This document shows, piece by piece, positions 33,529-43,262 of a stretch of DNA of 64,000 nt. Source of the DNA: Chitinophagales bacterium. Its GTDB lineage: Bacteria; Bacteroidota; Bacteroidia; Chitinophagales; Chitinophagaceae. The position numbers and the translations under genes were made by a program. Each line of letters opens with the position of its first letter. Positions within the stretch are counted from its first letter, which is position 1. Location: assembly GCA_026936105.1 (NCBI GenBank), contig JAIXKI010000004.1, positions 62,001 through 126,000 of the forward strand. The letters run 5' to 3'. Below the pieces are notes generated by a model. That model did no database searches. It worked only from the letters and a program-made list of their open reading frames with translations, and was not told the DNA's origin.

Positions 33529-33671
33529 AAAGATTCAAAATATTGGCAAAGATAAATGCAGAGATTTTATGAATTATGAACGCTTATTCCGGGAAATACT
33601 GTATCCCTTTTTTGATAGGATAAAAACATTATTTTTATGGATAACTTTCAAATAAATAATTTCTGTTCATC

Positions 33672-35279
33672 ATGCGTAAACAATTTGTAGTTATCTCAAC
33701 TCTGCTGTTGATTATCTCCCTTGCGCTTTCATTATTTATGAGCAAGAACTGGTGGGTGCTTTTTGGTATTATTCTCCTTTTTACCATATTGGGATACCAG
33801 GATATGATTCAGAAAAGGCATGCTGTGAGAAGAATATTCCCTTTGGCAGGCCGGCTTCGTTATTTGCTGGAAGATCTTCGCCCGAAAATGTATCAGTATT
33901 TTATTGAATCGGATATTGACGGAAGGCCGATCAGCCGCGTGGACCGTTCCACAATTTACCAGCGGGCCAAAAAAGAATTAGAGACCATTCCTTTCGGCAC
34001 GCAGCTCGATGTGTATGCCGAAGGTTATGAATGGATGTGTCATTCAGTATCACCCAAAGCATTTGATACATTGAACCAGGATCCGAGAGTGATGTTCGGT
34101 AATAAAGATTGCAAACAACCTTATTCAGCAAGCATTCTCAATATTTCAGCGATGAGTTATGGATCGCTCAGTGCAGAAGCAGTGCAGGCAATGAACGGGG
34201 GTGCAAAAATTGGCGGCTTCGCCCAAAATACTGGTGAGGGGGGATTGAGTGAACATCATTTGAAATTCGGAGGGGATCTTATATGGCAGATCGGTACCGG
34301 CTATTTCGGGTGCAGGGATGAACATGGAAATTTCAGCCCTGATTTGTTTAAAGAAAAAGCGCTGCATCCGAATGTGAAAATGGTAGAACTGAAAATTTCG
34401 CAAGGCGCCAAGCCGGGGCATGGAGGCATTTTACCTGCTTCAAAAAATTCAGAAGAGATTGCAAAGATCAGGCATGTGCCACCACATACAAAAGTAGTTT
34501 CTCCACCATTTCATACGGCATTCAGTACACCATTGGAGATGATCCAGTTCATCAGTAAGCTCAGAGAACTGTCGGGAGGAAAACCTGTAGGTTTTAAAAT
34601 TTGTATCGGGCATAAATCTGAATTTATCTCCATTTGCAAAGCAATGATCCACCTGGATACTTATCCTGATTTCATAACGGTGGATGGAGGCGAAGGCGGC
34701 ACCGGCGCTGCTCCTCAGGAATTTTCAAATTACCTCGGTGCACCCATGCTGGATAGTCTTGCATTTGTTCACAATATTCTGAATGGGCTGGATATCAGAA
34801 AACACATACGGATCATTACTGCCGGAAAGGTCACTTCAGCTTTTCATATTGCCAGGGCAATGGCGTTGGGAGCCGACACCTGTAACTCTGCCCGGGCCAT
34901 GATGATGGCGATAGGTTGCATACAGGCATTGCTGTGTAATACCAACCGCTGCCCGACAGGCATCACCACTCAGGATCCGAGATTAACGATAGGATTGGAT
35001 GTGGCCGATAAAAAGGTCCGGCTTGCCAATTATCATACCGGAACGATCAAGAATTTTGTAGAACTGCTCGGCGCTTCCGGGCTGGATGATATGAAGAATA
35101 TCACAAGGTCGCATATTTATAGAAGGGTTTCGCTTAATGAAATGATCACCTATGAAGAAATTTTCCCTTCGGTAAAAGTCGGATCAATGTTGCATGGAGA
35201 AATTCCGGTGAAGTATCAAAAAGATTTTGAGCTATCGGATATGAACAGGTGGGGAATACCGGTGGGAGAGAGAGCGTAA
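33672..35279 (+). CDS. FMN-binding glutamate-synthase-like protein, membrane anchored
   Basis: A 535-residue protein. Two N-terminal transmembrane helices (about 5-23 and 27-45) precede a glutamate-synthase central-type TIM barrel. Motifs are 'ISAMSYGSLSAEAVQAMNGG', 'HNTGEGG'-like 'AQNTGEGGLSEHHL', 'ISQGAKPGHGGILPASKNSE', the FMN site 'ITVDGGEGGTGAAPQEFSNY' and the iron-sulfur cysteines in 'CNSARAMMMAIGCIQALLCN'. It lacks the glutaminase domain and the GltD partner. Such stand-alone proteins are common, and their substrate is not settled; true glutamate synthase activity is unlikely without the amidotransferase. Confidence 0.87.
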   Translation: MRKQFVVISTLLLIISLALSLFMSKNWWVLFGIILLFTILGYQDMIQKRHAVRRIFPLAGRLRYLLEDLRPKMYQYFIESDIDGRPISRVDRSTIYQRAKKELETIPFGTQLDVYAEGYEWMCHSVSPKAFDTLNQDPRVMFGNKDCKQPYSASILNISAMSYGSLSAEAVQAMNGGAKIGGFAQNTGEGGLSEHHLKFGGDLIWQIGTGYFGCRDEHGNFSPDLFKEKALHPNVKMVELKISQGAKPGHGGILPASKNSEEIAKIRHVPPHTKVVSPPFHTAFSTPLEMIQFISKLRELSGGKPVGFKICIGHKSEFISICKAMIHLDTYPDFITVDGGEGGTGAAPQEFSNYLGAPMLDSLAFVHNILNGLDIRKHIRIITAGKVTSAFHIARAMALGADTCNSARAMMMAIGCIQALLCNTNRCPTGITTQDPRLTIGLDVADKKVRLANYHTGTIKNFVELLGASGLDDMKNITRSHIYRRVSLNEMITYEEIFPSVKVGSMLHGEIPVKYQKDFELSDMNRWGIPVGERA

Positions 35280-35325
35280 ATAAGAAGGTATCACTAAGTG
35301 TGAAGCGGTATTAAGTTAAAAAATC

Positions 35326-35367
35326 AATACTGAATACTCAATACTGAATACTCAATACTCAATAATT
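35326..35367 (+). repeat. 7-bp tandem repeat (AATACTS)
   Basis: Five consecutive 7-bp units, AATACTG and AATACTC, run from 35326 to 35360 and are followed by a degenerate sixth unit. They lie between the stop of the FMN-binding gene and the end of the convergent acetyltransferase gene. Confidence 0.85.
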
Positions 35368-35372
35368 ACTCT

Positions 35373-36167
35373 TTATTGGATCATTAGCCTTTCAAGGTTT
35401 GTTAGCCCCGATAAGTTGATTAGGAAATCATTTTCAAGAACCTGTTTCATTTCTTCCAATGAATTTACATTTCTTTTTTCAGATCCGCCTCCCTTGAAAT
35501 AGCGTGTGAATTCCTGACCTTTAATTGTATATCTGCAATGCTCATCCGATCGGGCTGCGGTCAGTCGTTTAGTGAAGGATGAATAGGGACTGGTGGATGT
35601 GTACCAGTTGCCGACCTCATAGTCTTTATATACCTGGCGTTGCAGATCAAAGTCATAAAGCCGTTTCCACTCTCCGTTAAGATCTATTTCCAAACGGTAT
35701 CCTTCATCAAAATTGATCAGGCGGTAATTTTCATTTGGAGTTTTTTGAACCAGATCAGGCAATAGCAATAAAGGGCCTGTAGGCACCAGGCCGCCATAAC
35801 CGGTATCCACTATGTATTGTTTTCCGTCAAGAGAGACCAGGAGTATCATGTGTGTTCTTCCCACGCTGTATTCTTTCTCTCCGGCCCTGCCCAACAAACC
35901 TCTCACTTCAAAGCCTATCGTTTTAAGGACATTCATGAGCAGGATGTTGTGTTCAAAACAATATCCGCCGCGGTGGGAGATCACCAGTTTCTGAAAGATG
36001 GAATCATCCGAGATATCCACCGGTATCCTTAGAAGAGGATTCAGGTTTTCAAACGGTATCACAGAAGTGTGCCGTTGCTGTATCCCCGCAAGTGTGGCAA
36101 GATCAGCTTTCGGTTGTACATCCAATCCTATCCTTTCAAAATATTTTCTAATCTGTTCCTGAGTCAT
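35373..36167 (-). CDS. nat: Arylamine N-acetyltransferase
   Basis: A 264-residue enzyme of normal NAT length. The catalytic triad is complete: C70 in 'RGGYCFEHN', H106 in 'GRTHMILLV' and D121 in 'VDTGYGG'. NATs move an acetyl group from acetyl-CoA to aromatic amines and hydrazines; some relatives form amides in secondary metabolism, but no such genes are near. The start at 36167 gives the usual 'RKYFERIGL' opening. Convergent with the FMN-binding gene, and no operon partner. Confidence 0.92.
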   Translation of the reverse strand: MTQEQIRKYFERIGLDVQPKADLATLAGIQQRHTSVIPFENLNPLLRIPVDISDDSIFQKLVISHRGGYCFEHNILLMNVLKTIGFEVRGLLGRAGEKEYSVGRTHMILLVSLDGKQYIVDTGYGGLVPTGPLLLLPDLVQKTPNENYRLINFDEGYRLEIDLNGEWKRLYDFDLQRQVYKDYEVGNWYTSTSPYSSFTKRLTAARSDEHCRYTIKGQEFTRYFKGGGSEKRNVNSLEEMKQVLENDFLINLSGLTNLERLMIQ

Positions 36168-36276
36168 TCTTGTATTTTGTTTAAATAGATCCGATAAACA
36201 TCTGTGCTTATTACAATCTTCTTATTAGAAAAGTTGCATTTGAAGATGAACAGAATTCCTGTTACTTGACAAAAAC

Positions 36277-36302
36277 AAAAGCTCCATTTTACCGGAGCTT
36301 TT
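36277..36302 (-). terminator. Terminator after aconitase
   Basis: Stem AAAAGCTCC (36277-36285) with GGAGCTTTT (36294-36302), 20 bases after the acnA stop. On the minus strand the stem is followed by TTTTGTTTTT. Confidence 0.8.
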
Positions 36303-36321
36303 GTTTACAGAGAAAACCGGT

Positions 36322-39099
36322 TTAGTTCTTTTTCAGATAATCTCTCAGTACATATTGAAGAATGCCCTGGTTCTTATAATATTCGATCTCTATTGCTGAA
36401 TCCAGGCGTGCTTCCACTTTGAAATTTGTTTCTTTACCGGAGGAATGGACGGCTTTTACATCCAGCACTTTGTGAGGCGTCAGATTATCAGCCAGCCCTG
36501 TGATGCTGAATGTTTCTGTTCCATCCAATCCGAGTGAAACTGCGTTCTGGCCATTGGTAAATACCAGAGGAGCCACGCCCATTCCAACGAGGTTGCTTCT
36601 GTGGATACGTTCAAAACTTTCTGCAATGACTGCTTTGATCCCCAGAAGGAAAGTTCCCTTGGCTGCCCAGTCGCGTGATGAACCGGAACCGTATTCTTTA
36701 CCTGCCAGAACGATCAGGGGAGTGTTCTCACTTTTATATTTCATCGCTACATCATACACAGTATTCACTTCACCGGAAGGAATGTGACGGCTGTACCCGC
36801 CCTCTTTGCCTGCTATTTTGTTTTTAATCCTTACGTTGGCAAATGTTCCACGCATCATCACTTCATGATTTCCTCTGCGTGATCCGTAAGAATTGAAATT
36901 CTTTTTAGGGATGCCCCTTTCGATCAGGTATTTTCCCGCGGCTGAATCTTCTTTGAAAGCTCCCGCGGGTGAGATATGGTCTGTAGTTACTGAGTCTCCA
37001 AGGTATAAAAGAACTTTTGCGCCTTTTATGTCCGTCACCGGATCAGGAGTAGCTTTAAGATTTTCAAAGAATGGAGCTTCTTTGATGTAAGTGGAATTCT
37101 CATTCCATTCAAAGTTCTGATCAAGGTTCACCTCCAGGTTTTGCCAATCGGTGGAGCCATCAAAGATCACATCATACACTTCTTCAAAATCTCCCTGTTT
37201 CATGCATTCATTGATGGTCTTTTGAATTTCATCCCTGGAAGGCCAGATATCTTTCAGGTAAACCGGTTTGCCATTGGGATCGAAATCAATAGGGTCATTA
37301 ATCAGGTCCACGTCCACACGGCCCGTCAAAGCATAGGCAACCACCAACATGGGCGACATCAGGAAGTTCATTTTTACCTGCGGATGCACTCTTGCTTCAA
37401 AATTTCTGTTTCCAGAAAGTACAGAGGCAGTGATCAGTTCACCTTTATCTACAGCTTCTGCAATAGCAGGAGGGAGAGGGCCTGAGTTGCCGATACAGGA
37501 GGTGCAACCATAACCTACGGTTTGAAAACGCAAAGCATCCAGGTCAACATTCAATCCCGAACGCTCCAGGTATTTAGTGACAACTTTTGATCCGGGAGCC
37601 AATGATGTTTTCACCCAGGATTTTGTTCTTAATCCTTTTTCAACCGCATTTCTTGCCAGGAGTCCTGCTCCTACCATCACGGCAGGATTGGAAGTATTGG
37701 TACAACTGGTGATCGCTGCTATCACAATGCTGCCGTCACTCAGAACAAATTCCTTATTGGGTTGTTTGATGCGAACGGAATGATGTTTATCATCAGGTAT
37801 CACTTCAGACCTTGATTGCCCGCTGATCGGCACTTTGCCGAAAGTGAATTCAGTGCCCGATCCGCCTTCCACCAGCATGGCAAATTCTTCTCTTTGTTCT
37901 CTCGGCTGATATTCACGGTTGAACTCTCCTTTGAGGATCTCGCAGAATTTATTTCCCAGGTCTTTCACCAGGATCTTATCCTGCGGACGCTTAGGTCCGG
38001 AAACCGTTGGCTCCAGAGTGGAAAGATCCAGTTCCACCACCTGTGAGTATGTGATGTTCTCGTTTCCTGTTCTCCACAAAAGGTTTTCCTTACAATATTC
38101 TTCCACAATCCTGATCTGCTCCGGTGTGCGGTTGGTGGAGTGCATGTATTCCAAAGTGCGTTCGTCAATGGGGAAATAAGTGACGGTGCATCCGAATTCA
38201 GGCGACATGTTTCCGATCGTAGCCCGGTCGGTAACGGTGAGGTGTTTTAATCCGTCACCAAAAACTTCCACAAACTTTCCGACCACACCTGTTTTGCGGA
38301 GCAGGTTAGCAATGGATAATACGATATCTGTTGCGGTACATTGTTCGGGAATCCTTCCGGTAAGCTTCAATCCTACCACCTGCGGGCAAGTGAAGAAGAT
38401 CGGCTGGCCAAGCATCGCAGCTTCTGCTTCAATTCCGCCTACTCCCCATGCAATTACTCCGATACCATTTACCATCGGCGTGTGGGAATCGGTTCCCACC
38501 AGTGTGTCAGGGAAAAGCCATCCGTCTCTTGCAATGATCCCTTTGGAAAGATATTCCAGGTTTACCTGGTGGCAAATACCCATTCCGGGGGGAACAACGG
38601 TAAAATTGCTCAGCCCTTTCTGAGCCCATTTCAAAAGCTCATATCTTTCTTTGTTTCGCTCAAATTCCAACTCCACATTCTTGTCGTACGAATAATCGGT
38701 TCCGTAATAATCAACCTGCACCGAGTGGTCAATGATCAGGTCAACAGGAATGGCGGGATTGATCTTTTGCCCGTCTTTACCATGGCGGACAAATTCGGAA
38801 CGCAGGGAAGCCATGTCCACAACGGCAGGTACTCCGGTAAAATCCTGCATCAGGATGCGTGCCGGCATAAAGGGAATGTCTTTGTCAACAGCTTCAGGTG
38901 TCCAGTGAAGAAGAGTTTCCACATGTTCATCAACGATGCTGAAACCGTCATAATTCCTTAACACGTTTTCCAGGAGAATGCGGATGCTGAAAGGAAGATG
39001 ATCTATGCTCACACCCTTCAGGTCTTTTAAAGAACAGTAACGGTATTTTTTCCCGTTTACTGCAATTTCCTTAACTGATTTTGCTTTTGAGTAGCTCAT
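36322..39099 (-). CDS. acnA: Aconitate hydratase A
   Basis: A 925-residue AcnA/IRP-type aconitase of full length. The [4Fe-4S] cysteines are in 'AAITSCTNTSNP' and 'GYGCTSCIGNSGPLPP'. Substrate-binding and swivelling C-terminal domains are complete ('GSRRGNHEVMMRGTFANVRI', 'AGKEYGSGSSRDWAAKGT', 'VIAESFERIHRSNLVGMGV'). It isomerises citrate and isocitrate in the TCA cycle. The gene is monocistronic, with a promoter-like box 61 bases upstream and a terminator after it. It is divergent from the D-serine dehydratase gene. Confidence 0.96.
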   Translation of the reverse strand: MSYSKAKSVKEIAVNGKKYRYCSLKDLKGVSIDHLPFSIRILLENVLRNYDGFSIVDEHVETLLHWTPEAVDKDIPFMPARILMQDFTGVPAVVDMASLRSEFVRHGKDGQKINPAIPVDLIIDHSVQVDYYGTDYSYDKNVELEFERNKERYELLKWAQKGLSNFTVVPPGMGICHQVNLEYLSKGIIARDGWLFPDTLVGTDSHTPMVNGIGVIAWGVGGIEAEAAMLGQPIFFTCPQVVGLKLTGRIPEQCTATDIVLSIANLLRKTGVVGKFVEVFGDGLKHLTVTDRATIGNMSPEFGCTVTYFPIDERTLEYMHSTNRTPEQIRIVEEYCKENLLWRTGNENITYSQVVELDLSTLEPTVSGPKRPQDKILVKDLGNKFCEILKGEFNREYQPREQREEFAMLVEGGSGTEFTFGKVPISGQSRSEVIPDDKHHSVRIKQPNKEFVLSDGSIVIAAITSCTNTSNPAVMVGAGLLARNAVEKGLRTKSWVKTSLAPGSKVVTKYLERSGLNVDLDALRFQTVGYGCTSCIGNSGPLPPAIAEAVDKGELITASVLSGNRNFEARVHPQVKMNFLMSPMLVVAYALTGRVDVDLINDPIDFDPNGKPVYLKDIWPSRDEIQKTINECMKQGDFEEVYDVIFDGSTDWQNLEVNLDQNFEWNENSTYIKEAPFFENLKATPDPVTDIKGAKVLLYLGDSVTTDHISPAGAFKEDSAAGKYLIERGIPKKNFNSYGSRRGNHEVMMRGTFANVRIKNKIAGKEGGYSRHIPSGEVNTVYDVAMKYKSENTPLIVLAGKEYGSGSSRDWAAKGTFLLGIKAVIAESFERIHRSNLVGMGVAPLVFTNGQNAVSLGLDGTETFSITGLADNLTPHKVLDVKAVHSSGKETNFKVEARLDSAIEIEYYKNQGILQYVLRDYLKKN

Positions 39100-39159
39100 G
39101 GTTGATTGAAGATTCTATGATTTATTATTAAAATTTGTAATTACTGTGTAAAAACTTGC

Positions 39160-39167
39160 CAAAATTA
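39160..39167 (-). promoter_or_regulatory. -7 promoter box of acnA
   Basis: On the minus strand TAATTTTG matches TAnnTTTG exactly, 61 bases before the acnA ATG. There is no clean TTTG at -33. Confidence 0.4.
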
Positions 39168-39244
39168 AAACTTTCTCAGGCACTTCCTGTTATAAATATT
39201 CACAACAGCAAATCGTAATAAACTGTTTTAGTGTTGGTCACAGG

Positions 39245-39252
39245 TAACTTTG
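39245..39252 (+). promoter_or_regulatory. -7 promoter box of the D-serine dehydratase gene
   Basis: TAACTTTG matches TAnnTTTG exactly, 53 bases before the ATG. A TTTT stretch at 39226-39229 lies at about the -33 distance. Confidence 0.45.
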
Positions 39253-39304
39253 CAATAAAATATCCAGAAGGATTGGATATTATTCTTAAAAAAAATTTGA
39301 TACC

Positions 39305-40654
39305 ATGGCTTTCTCAGACTTAGACAAATGGATCTCTCAGTATCCTCTTTTGGAAAAGATCATTAAGTTGGAACCTGTTACCTGGATCAATCCTTACCGG
39401 AAAAAAATGGGCGAGATCAGGTCTTTGCCGCTTAACAAACGTGACATGCAGGATGCGGAGGCATTATGGAAAAGATTTGCCCCATATCTCGCAAAGGCAT
39501 TCCCCGAACTAAAAAGCACCAAAGGGTTCATTGAATCCGGTCTTGAAGAAATATCTGCTTTTAAAAAGTTATTCAATGAAATGCAAAAGGGTAAAATTGA
39601 AGGCCGGTTGTTTTTAAAAAGAGATGATGAGTTACCTGTGGCCGGCTCCATTAAAGCGAGAGGAGGCATCTTTGAAGTATTGCATTATGCAGAAGAACTG
39701 GCTCTGGAAAACGGGTTACTGAAGCCGGGTGATAATTATGAAGTATTTGACAGCGAAAAATTCAGGAACTTTTTCCGGCAGTATTCTATCGGAGTGGGAT
39801 CCACCGGAAATCTCGGATTGAGCATTGGCATCATCAGTGCAAGGCTTGGTTTCAAAGTTTCAGTGTATATGTCAGCCGATGCAAAAGTGTGGAAGAAAAA
39901 TCTTTTACGATCGAAGGGTGCCAACGTGCTGGAGTTTGAAGGCGACTTCGGTGAAGCGATCACTGAAGGAAGGCGTGCCACTTTCGCTGATCCGAAGGGT
40001 TATTTTGTAGATGATGAAAATTCAAAGTACCTGTATCTCGGGTATAGCGTGGCCGCATTAAGATTGAAAAAGCAACTGGATGAACAAAAGATAAAAGTGG
40101 ATGCAGAGCATCCTTTGTTTGTCTATTCTCCCTGCGGAGTGGGGGGGTCTCCAGGCGGTGTTGCTTTCGGATTGAAGCAGGTGTTCGGCGATCATGTTCA
40201 TTGCTTTTTTGTAGAACCTACACATTCACCATCGGTGCTGGTTGGTATCCTGACGGGCAAGATGGAAAAAATCAGCGTTCATGACCTGGGAATTGACAAC
40301 CAAACAGAAGCTGACGGGCTGGCCGTGGGAAGGCCTTCAGCATTTGCCACGCCTATAAGCAAATTATTGATTAGCGGAATCTATACCATTGAAGACGATG
40401 AATTGTTCCGTTTGCTTTATTTGCTCGGCAAGAGTCAAAATATTTATATAGAACCTTCAGCCACTGCAGGGTTGACGGGCCCGCAAAGGGTTTTACAAAC
40501 AGGTTATATCAAAGAAAATAATATTGATTCAAAGAGCATCACTCATATTGCCTGGGCAACGGGAGGGGTTTTTGTTCCCAAAGATGAGATGGATGGATTC
40601 TATAGAAAAGGTGAGAAGTTGAGCGTACCTAAAACCGGAGTCGTAAACTTGTAA
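39305..40654 (+). CDS. dsdA: D-serine ammonia-lyase (D-serine dehydratase)
   Basis: A 449-residue PLP enzyme of the DsdA type. The lysine that binds PLP is K117 in 'LPVAGSIKARGGIFEVL', the phosphate-binding glycine loop is 'VGSTGNLGLSIGI', and 'YSPCGVGGSPGGVAFGLKQV' and 'ATGGVFVPKDEMDGFY' complete the family. It deaminates D-serine to pyruvate and ammonia. No dsdC regulator or dsdX transporter is nearby, so expression is probably not induced as in enterobacteria. The family length is about 440-450 residues. Confidence 0.93.
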   Translation: MAFSDLDKWISQYPLLEKIIKLEPVTWINPYRKKMGEIRSLPLNKRDMQDAEALWKRFAPYLAKAFPELKSTKGFIESGLEEISAFKKLFNEMQKGKIEGRLFLKRDDELPVAGSIKARGGIFEVLHYAEELALENGLLKPGDNYEVFDSEKFRNFFRQYSIGVGSTGNLGLSIGIISARLGFKVSVYMSADAKVWKKNLLRSKGANVLEFEGDFGEAITEGRRATFADPKGYFVDDENSKYLYLGYSVAALRLKKQLDEQKIKVDAEHPLFVYSPCGVGGSPGGVAFGLKQVFGDHVHCFFVEPTHSPSVLVGILTGKMEKISVHDLGIDNQTEADGLAVGRPSAFATPISKLLISGIYTIEDDELFRLLYLLGKSQNIYIEPSATAGLTGPQRVLQTGYIKENNIDSKSITHIAWATGGVFVPKDEMDGFYRKGEKLSVPKTGVVNL

Positions 40655-40965
40655 TAGCTGTGCAGTCCCGCTGATAAAATTTAAGTGATGTGCAGAAACT
40701 GCATGCAATTAGTTATTCAATTTAAATGAAAAGGGAATCACCACTCTCTCTTTTTAGCCAATACTTTTTTTTGAGAATGAAAAATTTATTAAGCTGATAA
40801 GGTTGATATCCTGATGAAGCAGAGCCTTTACTAAGGTAATAAGGTCTTGGTATTTTAATTGTTAGCCCTTTTACATGAAGTCGTTAACCTTATTACATTA
40901 ATAAAGCGAGATAGATTTTTTAAAAACCTGATTAGCTTATTTTCTCCTGTACGATTACATCAGGA

Positions 40966-41074
40966 GAATTGATCTTGTAATTATTGAAATTGAAGAAGGG
41001 AAGAGTTTCGTATTGTGTAATCGCTTGAAGCGATCAAATAATGCTGCGAGGCAGAATGCCTCGCAGAGCATTGA
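40966..41074 (+). repeat. Two-hairpin repeat element, copy 1
   Basis: About 110 bp: a GATTGAAGAAGG-type stretch, hairpin A ATCGCTT-G-AAGCGAT (41020-41034) and hairpin B with perfect 10-bp arms CTGCGAGGCA/TGCCTCGCAG (41044-41066). Copies 2 and 3 have the same order and spacing. Confidence 0.85.
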
Positions 41075-41202
41075 TAAGGTAATGGAATCTTTTTGTTATT
41101 GGTTGAGTCAGCAGCAAGCCCTTAACCTTATTACATTAGTAAAAATAAACCGGACTTTAAATTACCTTAATAGCTTATTTTCTCCTGTGGACTTGCACCA
41201 GG

Positions 41203-41322
41203 TGATTTGATATCGTGATTATTGAGATTGAAGAAGGAAAGAGCTTCCTATGTTTTTCGTATTATTTGATCGCTTGAAGCGATCAAATAATGCTGCGAGG
41301 CAGGATGCCTCGCAGAGCGAGG
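41203..41322 (+). repeat. Two-hairpin repeat element, copy 2
   Basis: Same layout as copy 1. Hairpin A is extended to a perfect 15-bp-arm palindrome with a single central base (41261-41291). Hairpin B is at 41293-41315. The downstream ATG of the exported protein gene is at 41439. Confidence 0.85.
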
Positions 41323-41438
41323 GAAATGAAAGATTGTGAAAAAAAATTCATATCTTCCTTCTGCAATTTCAGAATAATTTCAGGCTGGAGTTTTATTCAT
41401 TTAACTGATTGTTCAGGTCATTAAATTTTATTTGGACC

Positions 41439-43241
41439 ATGAAAAAGCTATTGTTTGTTTTTTTAGTTGGTGCATGCAGTTTTAGTATAAATGCTCAAAA
41501 TCCTTTTGGTAAATTAAAAGACCTGAATCTCAAGAAAATTCCTAATGCAGGCAACATCTTGATGGGTAAAGAGCCTATCACTACAAGTCTGGATGATGCA
41601 AAAACCGAAGTGCCGGAGATGGATGATTTTGTTCCGGAAGCAATACTGCCCGGTGATCAGCTGCCCAGAAGCATTGATGGTTCATTTTATGTATTTCCGG
41701 GAGTATGGGAGTTTCATCTGAAAAGCTACTGCATGAAGGCAGGTACTTATGGCCCTAAGAAGGTGGATGGCGACGGTTATTTATATGCACCGTTGGAAGG
41801 CCCAAAAGCAGGTATTGTCAGAAGTATATTGATGAACGCATACAAGCATCCTGAAATAAAACAGCTTGAAATACAGAAATTGATATGGGCGATCATTGCC
41901 AGAGCTGATTTTAAGGAAATGCCGGAAGAATATATGTTAACTGCTGCCAAACTGCTCGATCCTAAACAAATAGTTGAATTGAATACCGGCGTTATTAATA
42001 AAATGGCCCAGAAAGAATTTAATAAAATGATTGACAAAGCGCCGGCTCCGGTAAGAAGAATTTTGGAAGCTGAAAATAAGTTACGTTCAATGATGCGCAA
42101 TGCTCAAACCAGCTATGAAGACCTTGAGCGGGTAGCAGTACTTACAGGTGTTGTGCCTGATGAAGGTGGCAGAGAAGTAAAAAAAGGCAGATGGTCGCTC
42201 ACGCCACAAGGATTTTACATCAGATATTTTGCGCTTGATTACCGTTATTTAGTGATACAGCTATATGTCCCCAATGAGGCTTATATGGCTTCAGCCAATT
42301 ACCGGTATAAGCTGTCTGAAAGTAAAAGCGGCTTTGTTTCGTTTAATGTTCCGTATTTAAAATTAAAAGAATTTAATCCTGCGGATCATCCTTCTACACC
42401 CAGGCCGCCAAGGCAGCGATTAGGCCCTTCTAATCAAAAACAGCCTCCGGATAACAGAGACGATGCTTTGGATAAAGCAAACAGAATTTTGGGAGGCGCT
42501 GATAATGCACAAACGGGTTTCGGACTTGCTACAGATCCATTAGGCACTGTTGTAGATAAGGTAAATCCGCTTTCGCCAGGAAATATGTTCAGTCGTATTC
42601 TTGATTTTATAACAAGCAACGGCAGGAAAATCAGTGATGCATTAAATGGCGACCCTCCCGATCCAAACTATAAGGAGTTTGCCAAAGTGGAACCCTTTGA
42701 TTATCGCAGCCTGAAACAGACTCCTTTCAAAGATGAAGCATTAAACAATAAAGCAAATGATTTTGCTGATGCTTATCTGAATGCTTATGCCCTGATGAAA
42801 GCATTGGTGAGTTCTAATGACAAACAGGGCGGAGCCAGAGAAGCTAAAGATGATTTTTGGGCAAATAAACAGGCTCAGGCAATTATTTATTATAAGAAAA
42901 AAGTGGGTGATGCATTAATGACCGCTTGCAGCAAATGGGATGAATTTCTCAGTGCTTTGCAGTCGCAGGTAAATGGTAAAATTGTTGTCAGTCAGGATAA
43001 TTTGCGTGCTTATCAGGAAAAACTCCGGACTAATGGTTTTTCATCTGAGGAGATGGCTGCTTTTCGTTTTTTAAAAATGACTGATGCACAAATTGAAGAA
43101 GCGAAAAAAGACAGGCTGTCTTATAAAGTCGGGGATCAAAATGCTGATTTCATAGAACAGAGCAGAAATGTAATGAAAGCCTGGAAAGAATATGGTAAAG
43201 TATATTCAGCTTTTCCTTCTATTCCCGCACCCTGGGAATGA
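41439..43241 (+). CDS. Large exported protein, function unknown
   Basis: A 600-residue protein. The ATG at 41439 gives a signal peptide (MKKLLFVFLVGACSFSINAQ); the in-frame ATG at 41409 only adds ten residues before it. The mature protein has no transmembrane segment, a domain with 'YVFPGVWEFHLKSYCMKAGT' and 'GPKAGIVRSILMNAYKHPEI', an alpha-helical middle part, a proline-rich linker (about 322-345, 'PSTPRPPRQRLGPSNQKQPP') and a helical, lysine-rich C-terminal half ending in 'YSAFPSIPAPWE'. I recognise no domain. It lies between copies 2 and 3 of the hairpin repeat and has no operon partner. Confidence 0.75.
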   Translation: MKKLLFVFLVGACSFSINAQNPFGKLKDLNLKKIPNAGNILMGKEPITTSLDDAKTEVPEMDDFVPEAILPGDQLPRSIDGSFYVFPGVWEFHLKSYCMKAGTYGPKKVDGDGYLYAPLEGPKAGIVRSILMNAYKHPEIKQLEIQKLIWAIIARADFKEMPEEYMLTAAKLLDPKQIVELNTGVINKMAQKEFNKMIDKAPAPVRRILEAENKLRSMMRNAQTSYEDLERVAVLTGVVPDEGGREVKKGRWSLTPQGFYIRYFALDYRYLVIQLYVPNEAYMASANYRYKLSESKSGFVSFNVPYLKLKEFNPADHPSTPRPPRQRLGPSNQKQPPDNRDDALDKANRILGGADNAQTGFGLATDPLGTVVDKVNPLSPGNMFSRILDFITSNGRKISDALNGDPPDPNYKEFAKVEPFDYRSLKQTPFKDEALNNKANDFADAYLNAYALMKALVSSNDKQGGAREAKDDFWANKQAQAIIYYKKKVGDALMTACSKWDEFLSALQSQVNGKIVVSQDNLRAYQEKLRTNGFSSEEMAAFRFLKMTDAQIEEAKKDRLSYKVGDQNADFIEQSRNVMKAWKEYGKVYSAFPSIPAPWE

Positions 43242-43262
43242 GTGATGAGTGTTACATCAGCT

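Larger units (their letters stand above)
40655..41438 (+). other. Repeat-rich intergenic region
   Basis: 784 bp without a credible gene. It contains two diverged tandem units of about 240 bp. Each starts near an ACCTTATTACATTA sequence (40888-40901 and 41126-41139), passes through TTAGCTTATTTTCTCCTG-like text, and ends in a two-hairpin element. An inverted copy of the first motif (GGTAATAAGGT, 40835-40845) precedes unit 1. Short open frames crossing the repeats are not considered genes. Confidence 0.6.

Noticed and set aside
41013-41210. 65-codon open frame between repeat copies 1 and 2
   Set aside because: Its first third is translated hairpin repeat; composition and position indicate chance.
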